A stretch of DNA of 64,000 nucleotides from an uncultured Lachnospiraceae bacterium (lineage in GTDB: Bacteria; Bacillota; Clostridia; Lachnospirales; Lachnospiraceae): NCBI GenBank assembly GCA_910577115.1, contig CAJTMC010000015.1, forward strand, positions 26,688 through 90,687, given 5' to 3'. Positions within the stretch are counted from its first letter, which is position 1. The number at the start of each line of letters is the position of its first letter. Shown here piece after piece: positions 18,000 through 26,368 of the stretch. A model generated the notes under the pieces. The model saw only the letters and a list, made by a program, of their open reading frames with translations, did not search any database and was not told the DNA's origin. The position numbers and the translations under genes were made by a program.

Positions 18000-20087
18000 T
18001 CAGATATTTACAAAATCAACATCTGACGAAATATGCTTCTCATAATGCTCCCAAAACGCTTCATGCGCATCATCAGGTGCCTTTTCGTTTGCAAGATAAG
18101 CGCCGTAGATCTCCTGCGCGCAGCTCTGTGCCTCCTGCAAAATGCCGGCATCCTGATAAATATCACCAATCGTAAACTGAAACTGCCCGCTCTGCCTGAT
18201 GCCAAACAAATCCCCCGGACCTCTAAGGCGCATATCCTCTGACGAAATAAAGAACCCGTCATTCGATTTATTCAAAACCTGCAGACGCTCCATAGTATCA
18301 TTTTGACCTGTGGCAGTCATAAATATACAATAGGACTGGTGTTTGCCTCTGCCCACGCGCCCTCTAAGCTGATGAAGCTGCGCAAGGCCGAAGCGTTCCG
18401 CATTTTCCACAAGCATAACCGTAGCATTCGGCACATTAATCCCCACCTCGATCACCGTCGTGGAAACAAGCACGTCAATATTATGACTGGCAAATTCTTC
18501 CATAATAAAGTTCTTTGCCTTCGCCTTCATTTGACCATGCAGATAATCAATACGGACAGACGACGGCAGTTCTTTTTTCAGCTTGTCTGCATAATCAATC
18601 ACGTTTTCGAGCACCGGATGGTCGCCCATAATCTCATCATTTGCCTCCACCATCGGGCAAATCACATAAACCTGTCTGCCGTTTTCCACCTCGTTTGCAA
18701 TAAACTGATATGCCTTTTTGCGGTAATCTGTGTTCACGACACAGTTTTTAATCGGAAGCCTGTTTGCCGGCAATTCGTCCATAACCGAAATATCAAGTTC
18801 CCCATATAAAATAATCGCAAGCGTCCTCGGAATCGGCGTCGCACTCATAACCAGAATATGCGGCTGCAATCCCTTCTGCGCCAGCGTCTCACGCTGTTTT
18901 ACGCCAAACCGGTGCTGCTCATCTGTAATGACAAGGCGTAAATTATAAAAATCCACATCGTCCTGAATCAACGCCTGTGTACCTACAATAATATTGCAGG
19001 TGCCAAGCGCAATGCTCTCCTTTGCGCGTCGCTTTTCCCGTGCAGTAAGTGACCCTGTCAAAAGAACCGGTTTAAACGGGATATCGTATTTCAGCGCAAG
19101 CTCCGAAATCGTTTCAAAATGCTGCCTTGCAAGCACTTCCGTCGGTGCCATAAATGCCGCCTGTGCATGATTCATAACACACATCAGCATGGCAAGTACC
19201 GCTACAATCGTTTTTCCCGAACCAACGTCGCCCTGAACAAGCCTGTTCATAAGATGCACAGAACACATATCCTCCTCAATCTGTGCCCACACACGCCGCT
19301 GTGCATTGGTAAGCTCATACGGAAGACTGCCTATCAAATCCTGACATGCATCAATACGCATCATCGGACAGTCATTGACCTCACGCGACGCCATATCCTT
19401 TAACACTATAACCGACACAATAAAGAACAAAAATTCTTCAAAAACAAGTCGTTTACGTGCGGAAAGCATTTCCTCTTTGTTTGCCGGAAAATGAATTCCA
19501 AGCATTGCGGAGCGCAGATCACACAGACCGTATTTTTGGCGCATCGGATCCGGAATGTAATCCTCTTCAAAAGACAGCGCTTCAATCGCCGAACGCACCG
19601 CTTTTGTGACAGCGGCAATGGTAAGCCCCTTCGTCGTAGGATAAATCGGGGAAAGCCTGTGAAGATTTTTCTCAAAATCATGCGGACTTACAATTTTAGG
19701 CTGCTCAAAAACCATGCGGTTGTTCTTTAACGCAACACGCCCACGGAAAATGCACTGTTTCCCCGCCTGAAGGGTATTTCTCATATAAGGCATATTAAAA
19801 TAGGTCACATCACATGCCCCGCTGGAATCCTTTACGCGCACACTTGTGACAGTCATATTTTTTCTGATATGAAGCGTTTGGGGCGCGCTAATCACCATGC
19901 CCCGTATCGCATGTATCTGATTCGCCCGAAGCTCCCCGATCGGAACAATATCGCGCCATTCCTCATAGTCCCTCGGGTAATGGGTAATGAGGTCATGAAC
20001 TGTAAAAATATTCAATTTGTGGTATAGTGCGGCTGTCTTTTCCCCTATCCCGCCAATAACCGTAATCGGATCGTCTAATTGTATCAT
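18000..20087 (-). CDS. recG: ATP-dependent DNA helicase RecG
   Basis: RecG remodels stalled replication forks and branch-migrates Holliday junctions. The protein, about 695 residues from the ATG at 20087, has an N-terminal wedge/OB domain, the Walker A GDVGSGKT, the DEQH box (DEQHRFG) and the C-terminal helicase motifs QLRGRVGRG. The open frame runs 90 bases further and would overlap fakA; the ATG chosen gives MIQLDDPITVIGGIG, a normal RecG start, but no strong ribosome site precedes it. It follows fakA, the usual order in Firmicutes. Confidence 0.93.
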   Translation of the reverse strand: MIQLDDPITVIGGIGEKTAALYHKLNIFTVHDLITHYPRDYEEWRDIVPIGELRANQIHAIRGMVISAPQTLHIRKNMTVTSVRVKDSSGACDVTYFNMPYMRNTLQAGKQCIFRGRVALKNNRMVFEQPKIVSPHDFEKNLHRLSPIYPTTKGLTIAAVTKAVRSAIEALSFEEDYIPDPMRQKYGLCDLRSAMLGIHFPANKEEMLSARKRLVFEEFLFFIVSVIVLKDMASREVNDCPMMRIDACQDLIGSLPYELTNAQRRVWAQIEEDMCSVHLMNRLVQGDVGSGKTIVAVLAMLMCVMNHAQAAFMAPTEVLARQHFETISELALKYDIPFKPVLLTGSLTAREKRRAKESIALGTCNIIVGTQALIQDDVDFYNLRLVITDEQHRFGVKQRETLAQKGLQPHILVMSATPIPRTLAIILYGELDISVMDELPANRLPIKNCVVNTDYRKKAYQFIANEVENGRQVYVICPMVEANDEIMGDHPVLENVIDYADKLKKELPSSVRIDYLHGQMKAKAKNFIMEEFASHNIDVLVSTTVIEVGINVPNATVMLVENAERFGLAQLHQLRGRVGRGKHQSYCIFMTATGQNDTMERLQVLNKSNDGFFISSEDMRLRGPGDLFGIRQSGQFQFTIGDIYQDAGILQEAQSCAQEIYGAYLANEKAPDDAHEAFWEHYEKHISSDVDFVNI

Positions 20088-20113
20088 TTCCACATTTATT
20101 TTCTTTTCGTTTC

Positions 20114-21820
20114 TTATTCCGCCGATACAATATAAGAATAAATCGGCTGTCCTCCAAACTGCAGTTCGATATCGCAATCACCAAACGCAGCTTTTACTTT
20201 GTCAGCAAGCTCCTGCGCCCGCGATTCTTCTACTTCCTCTCCATAATAGATACTAATCAGATTATAATCTTCCTTCATCATGCTTTGGATCATCTCATAA
20301 GCAACGGTCTGCAAATCCGTACCTACTGAGAGAATTCCCTTGTCGCCGATCCCCATGAAATCACCCTGATGAATCTCTTTATCATCAATCATCGTATCAC
20401 GCACTGCATATGTCACCTGACCGGTTGCCACATTGCCCGCCTCACGCACCATTACAGCTTCATTTTCCGCTACCGAAATATCGGGAACATAATTTATAAT
20501 AGCCGTAATTCCCTGCGGAACAGTTTTCGTCGGAATCACAATTATATTTTTATCCGTTGTCAGCTGTTTTGCCTGATTTGCCGCCAGCACAATATTTTTA
20601 TTGTTAGGAAAAATAAAAATATTGTCGGCATTTATTTTGTCAATCGCATTCAAGATATCTTCCGTACTCGGATTCATTGTCTGTCCACCCTCAATAATAT
20701 GATCCACACCAAGAGAACGGAAAATCTCATTGATACCGTCACCAACCGACACAGCAATAAATCCAGTGTCCTTATGCCCCATAGGCGCCTGTGCATTTTC
20801 AGGCTCTGCCGCCGGTTTGGAAACAGACGCGCTCTGCATCTCCTTTTCCATCATATCGGAAACCTTTTCGTCACGCTCTAACCGCATATTTTCGATAATA
20901 ACGGTCGTAAGCTGACCATATTTAAGCGCTCTTTGCATGGCAAGCCCGGGATCATTCGTATGCACATGCACTTTTACTATCTCATCATCTGCCACCACAA
21001 CAATGGAGTCGCCGATCGATGACAGAAACTCCTTAAAATCCATTTCCTGTTTAATATTAAACGTTTTATTCAGCATAATCAAAAACTGTGTGCAATAGCA
21101 AAATTTAATCTCTGCGTTTGCCTGTGCCTCAATATTTGAACCAAGCGAACCCGTCTTAGGAGCATCAGACGGCGCAGATGCTACAGAAAAATCAATCTCT
21201 TTCCCAAGGAACGCGTCAAGTCCGCCCTTTAAGACTTCAACCAGTCCCTGTCCGCCGGAATCGACAACGCCTGCCTGTTTTAATACCGGCAGCATTTCGG
21301 GCGTCTGTGCAAGAACCGCTTCCGCTTCCTTGATAACCTCACTGATAAAAACCTCTAAATCCTTTTCCCCTGACACTGCAAGGTCATCTGCTCTTTTTGC
21401 CGCACCTCTTGCAACCGTAAGAATGGTACCCTCTTTGGGCTTCATAACAGCCTTATACGCCGTCTCCACTGCCTTGTCACAGGCGGATGCAAGAATTGCG
21501 ACATTGACGTTGTCGTACTCTCTGATCACCTTTGTAAAGCCTCGAAAGAGCTGCGAGAGAATGACACCGGAATTTCCTCTTGCACCCCTTAAAGAACCTG
21601 ATGAAATCGCTTTTGCAAGCGATACCATATCGGGATTTTCAATTGCTGCCACCTCCTTGGCAGCAGACATAATTGTCATGGACATATTGGTACCTGTATC
21701 CCCGTCGGGAACAGGGAACACATTTAATTCGTTGATCCACTCTTTTTTATTCTCCAGATTTTTCGCACCGGCCAGAAACATCTTAGCAAGCATCTTAGCG
21801 TCGATTGTATTTAAACCCAC
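20114..21820 (-). CDS. fakA: fatty acid kinase FakA (DAK2/YloV)
   Basis: The 568-residue protein has an N-terminal DAK2 kinase domain with NVFPVPDGDTGTNM (about 33-46) and GARGNSGVILSQLFRG (about 79-94), and a C-terminal DegV-like/YloV domain. In Firmicutes FakA phosphorylates fatty acids held by DegV-type FakB, producing acyl phosphates that enter phospholipid synthesis through PlsY and PlsX; plsX and a degV are both in this window. The start is GTG with AGGAGG nine bases upstream. It follows asp23 closely, the conserved asp23-fakA-recG order. Confidence 0.92.
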   Translation of the reverse strand: MGLNTIDAKMLAKMFLAGAKNLENKKEWINELNVFPVPDGDTGTNMSMTIMSAAKEVAAIENPDMVSLAKAISSGSLRGARGNSGVILSQLFRGFTKVIREYDNVNVAILASACDKAVETAYKAVMKPKEGTILTVARGAAKRADDLAVSGEKDLEVFISEVIKEAEAVLAQTPEMLPVLKQAGVVDSGGQGLVEVLKGGLDAFLGKEIDFSVASAPSDAPKTGSLGSNIEAQANAEIKFCYCTQFLIMLNKTFNIKQEMDFKEFLSSIGDSIVVVADDEIVKVHVHTNDPGLAMQRALKYGQLTTVIIENMRLERDEKVSDMMEKEMQSASVSKPAAEPENAQAPMGHKDTGFIAVSVGDGINEIFRSLGVDHIIEGGQTMNPSTEDILNAIDKINADNIFIFPNNKNIVLAANQAKQLTTDKNIIVIPTKTVPQGITAIINYVPDISVAENEAVMVREAGNVATGQVTYAVRDTMIDDKEIHQGDFMGIGDKGILSVGTDLQTVAYEMIQSMMKEDYNLISIYYGEEVEESRAQELADKVKAAFGDCDIELQFGGQPIYSYIVSAE

Positions 21821-21834
21821 TTCAAAAATCCTCC

Positions 21835-22191
21835 TTAATCAATTACTCGTACACCTTCAACATAGATGTTTACTTTTTCGATTTCGAGCCCTGTAAAGTT
21901 CTCTACTTTGTATTTTACACTGCTAATCAGATTATCGCATACTGTAACAATGCTGACGCCATAGGAAACAATTACATGAAATTCGAGAAATAATTTATTA
22001 TTCACAATACTCACCGATATTCCATGCGTAATGCTGTCCTTCATCAAAAGCTTCACCAAGCCGTCTTTCACATTTACCGAGGCCATTCCAACGATACCAA
22101 AGCACTCTACAGCCACGCTTCCCGCATACTGCGCAATGACTTCGGGATCAATATAGATATTACCCATATGAGTATTCATAGAACCTTTCAT
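21835..22191 (-). CDS. Asp23/Gls24 family envelope stress protein (YloU)
   Basis: The 118-residue protein is an Asp23/Gls24 domain: YIDPEVIAQYAG at the start, GIVGMASV, and the closing VNIYVEGVRV. Family members form membrane-associated filaments or stress factors; the precise function is unknown. It is a constant partner of fakA (yloU-yloV in Bacillus) and ends 15 bases before it. The frame extends 75 bases upstream, but the ATG at 22191 has AGGAGG six bases before it. Confidence 0.9.
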   Translation of the reverse strand: MKGSMNTHMGNIYIDPEVIAQYAGSVAVECFGIVGMASVNVKDGLVKLLMKDSITHGISVSIVNNKLFLEFHVIVSYGVSIVTVCDNLISSVKYKVENFTGLEIEKVNIYVEGVRVID

Positions 22192-22328
22192 AGAAATCCT
22201 CCTTAAAACAATAATTATTCTTATTATAACCTTTTTCAGGAAAAAAAGAAATATATATTTTGCCATAATCTGTTATTTCGTACATTTCATACTTTTTATA
22301 CGTTTTTGTACTTTTTGCAAAAAAAGCC

Positions 22329-22357
22329 TTGCCAAATATTCATTTATTTGATAAGAT
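22329..22357 (+). promoter_or_regulatory. probable promoter of rpmB
   Basis: TTGCCA (22329-22334) and TAAGAT (22352-22357) lie 17 bases apart, about 50 bases ahead of the rpmB start. The -10 box is weak. Confidence 0.45.
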
Positions 22358-22406
22358 ACTAATGTTGTGAATCAAATGACTTAATGTAGTCGAGGAGGTG
22401 CTAACG

Positions 22407-22592
22407 ATGGCAAAATGTGATATTTGTGGCAAGGGCGTTCATTTTGGAAATAACGTAAGTCATTCTCATAGAAGATCCAATGCAATTTGGCATGCAAATA
22501 TAAGAAACGTAAAATGCAAGGTTAACGGAGCTGCTAAGAGAATGCATGTATGCACAAGATGTTTACGTTCCGGTGCGGTGGAAAGAGCATAA
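22407..22592 (+). CDS. rpmB: 50S ribosomal protein L28
   Basis: A 61-residue L28, basic, beginning MAKCDICGKG. Cysteines at 4, 7, 49 and 52 form two C-x-x-C pairs, so this is the zinc-binding (C+) form. Start ATG 22407 has AGGAGG eight bases upstream; the three codons of open frame before it are excluded. It is transcribed alone, between its own promoter and a strong terminator, and divergently from asp23-fakA, the arrangement seen in Bacillus. Confidence 0.97.
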   Translation: MAKCDICGKGVHFGNNVSHSHRRSNAIWHANIRNVKCKVNGAAKRMHVCTRCLRSGAVERA

Positions 22593-22614
22593 TTGATCGT
22601 TTAAACATAAAGAG

Positions 22615-22639
22615 GGAACATCATTATGTTCCTTTTTTT
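22615..22639 (+). terminator. intrinsic terminator of rpmB
   Basis: GGAACAT-CATT-ATGTTCC followed directly by seven T residues. Confidence 0.92.
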
Positions 22640-22729
22640 GTGCACAGCCCCATGCAATGGAAATAGGGAAAATCTTTCCTGCCCGATTGCCTGTACGCTT
22701 CTGCCAATCATACGACTGTGCACAAAACG

Positions 22730-22759
22730 AAAAAGCCAGCACTACCCTTCGTAGTACTG
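22730..22759 (-). terminator. terminator overlapping the end of the J-domain gene
   Basis: On the minus strand CAGTACTAC-N5-GTAGTGCTG is followed by GGC and TTTTT. The hairpin includes the last codons and stop of the J-domain gene. Confidence 0.7.
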
Positions 22760-23335
22760 ACTTCTAAGACTGTCATACTCTGTCTGTATTTTAATCAATG
22801 TCTTTGTATCTCCACACTTATTATCCGGATGAAAAATCTTTAACAGCTCTTTATAACGCTTTCTAAGCGAAAGTTCACTGTCAACCCCCCGAAAGAAACT
22901 TGTCCCGTCATAAGCATCCGATGCGCCTCCATAAGAATGCATATTCGACTTGCTGCCGGCACCCGACATTTTCTGCCTTCTGTATTTGCTTCGCTCATGC
23001 TCAAAATTCAGCTTTTCGCACTCCAAAGCCTTTTTGTCAAGAGCAAGCTGATGATATGCGTCTTCTATAATTTTTAATTTTTTGGCAATCAGCGCTTCAT
23101 TGTCATTAAAACGTTTTTTAATTGCCTCCTCCCTGATACGCAGGGCATTCTTTTCCTTTTCAAGCTCCTGCTTAATCTCCATAAGCTCATGATTAAATTC
23201 CATAAGCTCGTCCCGTCTTGCCTGTATCCGCACCTGCTCCTGAAACATCCAAGTCTTAAGTTTTCTGACATCATCAGGGGTCTCATCTTCGCCTCTCTTT
23301 AGTTCTTCTTCAAACTCCACCATATCAATAACCAT
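22742..23335 (-). CDS. coiled-coil protein with C-terminal J domain
   Basis: The 197-residue protein has a long charged coiled coil (about 30-120), a Ser/Gly-rich linker, and a C-terminal J domain with the HPD motif at 169-171 (KIFHPDNK) and a helix IV-like end. J domains stimulate the ATPase of DnaK-type chaperones. No zinc-finger or substrate domain of true DnaJ is present, so it probably brings DnaK to a particular partner. Two in-frame starts are possible (23335 and 23323). The next genes on the strand are the 47-residue membrane peptide and gerW. Confidence 0.75.
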   Translation of the reverse strand: MVIDMVEFEEELKRGEDETPDDVRKLKTWMFQEQVRIQARRDELMEFNHELMEIKQELEKEKNALRIREEAIKKRFNDNEALIAKKLKIIEDAYHQLALDKKALECEKLNFEHERSKYRRQKMSGAGSKSNMHSYGGASDAYDGTSFFRGVDSELSLRKRYKELLKIFHPDNKCGDTKTLIKIQTEYDSLRSQYYEG

Positions 23336-23394
23336 GCCTTTCTTTCAACCATATTATTTTTGAAATTTGAATTTATCATTATCGAAACAATCGC

Positions 23395-23538
23395 TTAACA
23401 GCTGCAATTAAAAAGATTGTAGCCTACAATAATAAAAATTGTGATCAGTATTAATCCAATCCATGTATTTCCGATGACCAGCATAAAGAGCATACCGAAG
23501 GCAAAACACAAAACAGAAAACCCGATAAGCCTTTTCAT
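23395..23538 (-). CDS. 47-residue membrane peptide
   Basis: A short frame begins MKRLIGFSVLCFAFGMLFML and continues with a second hydrophobic run (about 23-42) before ending NLFNCSC. Two membrane helices with a short turn are likely. GGAG lies nine bases ahead of the ATG. It sits between gerW and the J-domain gene on their strand, with 59 bases on each side. I do not recognise the family; similar tiny two-helix proteins occur next to gerW in related genomes as far as I recall, but that is unverified. Confidence 0.6.
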   Translation of the reverse strand: MKRLIGFSVLCFAFGMLFMLVIGNTWIGLILITIFIIVGYNLFNCSC

Positions 23539-23597
23539 ACCAAATTACTCCGGCATTTCTCTATTCATTATTAAAGTATATGCTCTCCTGTTTTAAA

Positions 23598-23987
23598 TTA
23601 TTTATTTTCCGGAAAAGCCACATGAACTGCCTCATCGTCATTTGGCATATCACTCTTTGAAGTAAAACGATCTAACAAATCCGGCACCATATCCACAATC
23701 TTATTGACCGTATCCTGATTTTTAATGTTGACCAGCCTTACCTGTCCGTTTTTAATGACAAGCACCGCGCTTGGAGACATCTTTCCTGACATTCCACCCG
23801 CGCCGCCGTTCTTTTTATCCTGCGATGACGCGCCTGCGCCCACGCCAAAAGTAACATCTACCAGTGGAACGATAATTGTATCGCCAATCTGGGTCGGCTC
23901 TCCTACGACTGTTTTCGAAGACAGAAAAGTTTCCATCCCCTTCATCATGGAATTAATCACACCATTAAAATTATTTTCAGACATCAC
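23598..23987 (-). CDS. ytfJ: GerW family protein (YtfJ)
   Basis: The 129-residue protein matches the GerW/YtfJ family: VVGEPTQIGDTIIVPLVDVTFGVGAG (about 27-52) with a Gly-rich loop, then SPSAVLVIKNGQVRLV. In Bacillus YtfJ is a spore protein needed for germination with some nutrients, but homologues exist in non-spore-formers. It lies after a DUF2953 protein, the ytfI-ytfJ order of Bacillus. GGAGG precedes a GTG-ATG pair, so the true start is 23987 or 23984. Confidence 0.85.
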   Translation of the reverse strand: MMSENNFNGVINSMMKGMETFLSSKTVVGEPTQIGDTIIVPLVDVTFGVGAGASSQDKKNGGAGGMSGKMSPSAVLVIKNGQVRLVNIKNQDTVNKIVDMVPDLLDRFTSKSDMPNDDEAVHVAFPENK

Positions 23988-24043
23988 TATGAAACCTCCA
24001 AAATTATTGATTCGTTATGTGCTCATTTATCATATGAATATAT

Positions 24044-25012
24044 TTAAATATGAAGCTGTTTGCGGAGCTGCTTTATATTTTTGTCTGTAAAAAACAGCCA
24101 TGCAGTCCATAAAAAAACATAAACGCTTACCCTTCCTTTCACCGAAAAGCTGCCTTCCACAATTGTCTCTTCAAATTCCGGACGAATATCAATTCTTCCC
24201 CTGTGCCAAGGATAAAGCATTCCCCATACAGCAAGCACGTTTCCAAGCGTAGCAGGATCTTCAAAGCCTAAATGCAGCTTTACGGAATACTTTTGCGGAC
24301 ATAGATTTTTTACAATTCGCAAAAGCTGTTTTTTGCATAGTCCAAATGCCTGCTTTGTGCTCTCCTGTTGTAATAATTCCAAGTAATATTTTATGTTATT
24401 CTTAATCTTTATCATTATAACATACATTCTTTGAAATGTGAACTTAATATTTTTAAAAAATTCAATAAATTTCATTAAAATTTTCTGAATTTTCTGAAAA
24501 ATCGATATTTTGTCAGTGTTTTCATCTTCTGTTTCCCAGATTTCGACTTCGTCCACTGTTCGTTCTGTTTCCTGCTGTGGCAGCTCACTGGTCTTCTCTG
24601 GCTGTTCTTTACTGTTTTCTTCCCTGTCTGATTCTGTTGTATCGGCGTTTGGGGAGGGGGCCGCATGCTCAGGAACTGATGCCGCCTGAAGCTGTGGTTC
24701 TTCCTTTTTTCCTTTACGGAAAACTTTCTTTTTTCTTTTACGCTTTTTCAAATTGTCAAAAACCGGAATATAAAACAGTTTTGCCCTGATGTGAAATGGC
24801 TGTTCCTTCTGATACCGAAAAGTGACAGAAGCAATTCCGAGCAGCCAGCTTGCCTTTCCGGAAATATCTGCGCGACTGTCCGTATAATTGCCACCTGCCT
24901 TATATCGTACAGGGACAAACAGTACAAGCAGCACAAGCAATACGATTATTCCAAGTATAACCAAAATACTGATTCCTATTATCTTTAATATGGTTAATAT
25001 TATTGATACCAT
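24044..25012 (-). CDS. DUF2953 membrane protein (YtfI-like)
   Basis: The 322-residue protein has one strong N-terminal membrane helix (about 3-32), a beta-rich segment, a long acidic low-complexity insert (about 100-165) and a C-terminal region with another hydrophobic stretch. This is the plan of DUF2953 proteins, which neighbour gerW/ytfJ and are implicated in sporulation. The acidic insert is larger than I expect for the family. Start GAGG-N6-ATG. It lies 56 bases upstream of gerW in the same direction. Confidence 0.75.
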   Translation of the reverse strand: MVSIILTILKIIGISILVILGIIVLLVLLVLFVPVRYKAGGNYTDSRADISGKASWLLGIASVTFRYQKEQPFHIRAKLFYIPVFDNLKKRKRKKKVFRKGKKEEPQLQAASVPEHAAPSPNADTTESDREENSKEQPEKTSELPQQETERTVDEVEIWETEDENTDKISIFQKIQKILMKFIEFFKNIKFTFQRMYVIMIKIKNNIKYYLELLQQESTKQAFGLCKKQLLRIVKNLCPQKYSVKLHLGFEDPATLGNVLAVWGMLYPWHRGRIDIRPEFEETIVEGSFSVKGRVSVYVFLWTAWLFFTDKNIKQLRKQLHI

Positions 25013-25054
25013 CCAAAACCTCTTATTCCTTTCTCCTCTGCGAAGAAAGCCCCC

Positions 25055-25372
25055 TTATTTTTTCCTTTTGAAGTACTCCTTGACATCATATCCGCCTGTC
25101 CTTGCAAACACGTCTTCCAAAATATCCGTAACCAGCGATACCGCTTGTCCATAACCTGCCGCAAGCCCAACTATGTATGGCCTGTTTTCTTTTTTTCTGT
25201 AATACTTCTGCTTCAGCAGCCCGCTATGGTATATTTCAAACAAATCACTGTTTTGGGCCAGTGCTATTACATAAATCACAGGCTGCGGGCGCCCTGTTCT
25301 TAGTTTCCACATGATTTTTTTGCGTTTGGCCTTAATGGAAGGACTTGTATATAAATTTCTGCAAAAGTACAT
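25055..25372 (-). CDS. small conserved-looking protein of unknown function
   Basis: I do not recognise this 105-residue basic protein. It starts MYFCRNLYTSPSIKAKRKK and contains VIYVIALAQNSDLFEIYHS and a Tyr/Lys-rich middle, with no signal peptide or membrane helix of full length. The ATG at 25372 is preferred over the longer frame because AGGAG lies nine bases before it. It is followed after 42 bases by the DUF2953-gerW pair and may belong to that transcript. Confidence 0.65.
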   Translation of the reverse strand: MYFCRNLYTSPSIKAKRKKIMWKLRTGRPQPVIYVIALAQNSDLFEIYHSGLLKQKYYRKKENRPYIVGLAAGYGQAVSLVTDILEDVFARTGGYDVKEYFKRKK

Positions 25373-25453
25373 GTTAATCAACTCCTGTGTTGGTATTGGA
25401 CTTTTATAAATGCTGGTTATATGATAGCACAACCTTATGATTTTTACAAACTG

Positions 25454-25479
25454 AAAAGAAGGTCAAATGACCTTCTTTT
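25454..25479. terminator. symmetrical terminator downstream of the NUDIX gene
   Basis: AAAAGAAGGTC-AAAT-GACCTTCTTTT is a perfect inverted repeat with U-rich ends in both directions, 22 bases past the stop of the NUDIX gene. Confidence 0.85.
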
Positions 25480-25501
25480 GTAGTAAGTGTAATTTTCCGC
25501 G

Positions 25502-25948
25502 TTACCGCGGCTTTATCCACTGTTTATTTTTCCTAAGATTTAAATATTCCTGATATGCCTGCTCAAGAATCTGTTTCTCGTTAGAAAATTTAAGCAAGTG
25601 ATAGGCTTCATGGTATTTATAATAGCCTGAGTCAACAAAATATTCTTCGCGTTGGGGCTTCGAGTAGTAATTATCTGCCATCATCAGATACCAGTGAACC
25701 TCTTTTTCAACGGTATCCTGTGGTACATTAAAGGAATATTCACTCTTTCCAATATACTTCATCACAGATGCCTTTACACCTGTTTCTTCAAAAACCTCCC
25801 TCAGTGCAGTTTCTACATGTTTTTCCCCGCTTTCCACGGTTCCCTTCGGAAGAACCCAGCCCTCATACCGATTCTTAAAGTTTTTATACAGAAGGAGTAT
25901 TTTCCCTCTGAATATAACCACGCCTCCACAACTAATAGCCTCAATCAT
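25502..25948 (-). CDS. NUDIX hydrolase
   Basis: The 148-residue protein carries a complete Nudix box: G36-x5-E42-x7-R50-E51-x2-E54-E55-x-G57-V58. The family hydrolyses nucleoside diphosphates linked to another group. The N-terminal SCGGVVIF and VLPKGTVE resemble diadenosine polyphosphate hydrolases (Ap4A type), but substrate cannot be fixed. It lies 27 bases after the cheY stop on the same strand. Confidence 0.9.
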   Translation of the reverse strand: MIEAISCGGVVIFRGKILLLYKNFKNRYEGWVLPKGTVESGEKHVETALREVFEETGVKASVMKYIGKSEYSFNVPQDTVEKEVHWYLMMADNYYSKPQREEYFVDSGYYKYHEAYHLLKFSNEKQILEQAYQEYLNLRKNKQWIKPR

Positions 25949-25975
25949 GGCGTTTCCTCCTAAATGGTGTACGAG

Positions 25976-26332
25976 CTATCGAATACTTCCCATAATACCG
26001 ATAATCTGGTCTGTTTCAAAAGGTTTTGTAACAAACTCTGCTGCGCCGAGCTTGATTGCATCAAGCATCTTGCTTTTTTGTCCGGCTGCTGTTACCATTA
26101 TGACCTTTGCGCCCGGATCATATTCTTTGATTTTGACAAGTGTTTCAATGCCGTCCATAACAGGCATCGTAATATCAAGCGTTACATAATCAGGGTGCAG
26201 CTCACAGTATTTATCGTAGCCCTCCTGCCCGTCTTCTGCCTCGGCAATAACCTCATAGCCGTTCTTTGTCAAAATACTTTTCAGTATTGACCTGGAAGTT
26301 TTAGAATCGTCAACTATCATAACTGTGCTCAT
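25976..26332 (-). CDS. CheY-like single-domain response regulator
   Basis: This 118-residue receiver domain has the acid pair D8-D9, phospho-acceptor D53, T81 and K103, all at canonical spacing, and no output domain. It resembles CheY of Gram-positive chemotaxis (TMPVMDGIE, VTAAGQKSK). A CheX-like protein gene precedes it by 36 bases, so the two look like a phosphorylated signal and its phosphatase. No cheA, cheW or receptor gene lies in the window. AAAGGAG is seven bases before the ATG. Confidence 0.9.
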   Translation of the reverse strand: MSTVMIVDDSKTSRSILKSILTKNGYEVIAEAEDGQEGYDKYCELHPDYVTLDITMPVMDGIETLVKIKEYDPGAKVIMVTAAGQKSKMLDAIKLGAAEFVTKPFETDQIIGIMGSIR

Positions 26333-26368
26333 ATTGTAATCTCCTTTTATAATCCGCTATTTTTTTAT

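Noticed and set aside
22742..22760. Palindrome at the end of the J-domain gene as part of the TATAATGTC repeat family
   Set aside because: The stem sequence is unrelated; it is a terminator with poly-T on the minus strand.
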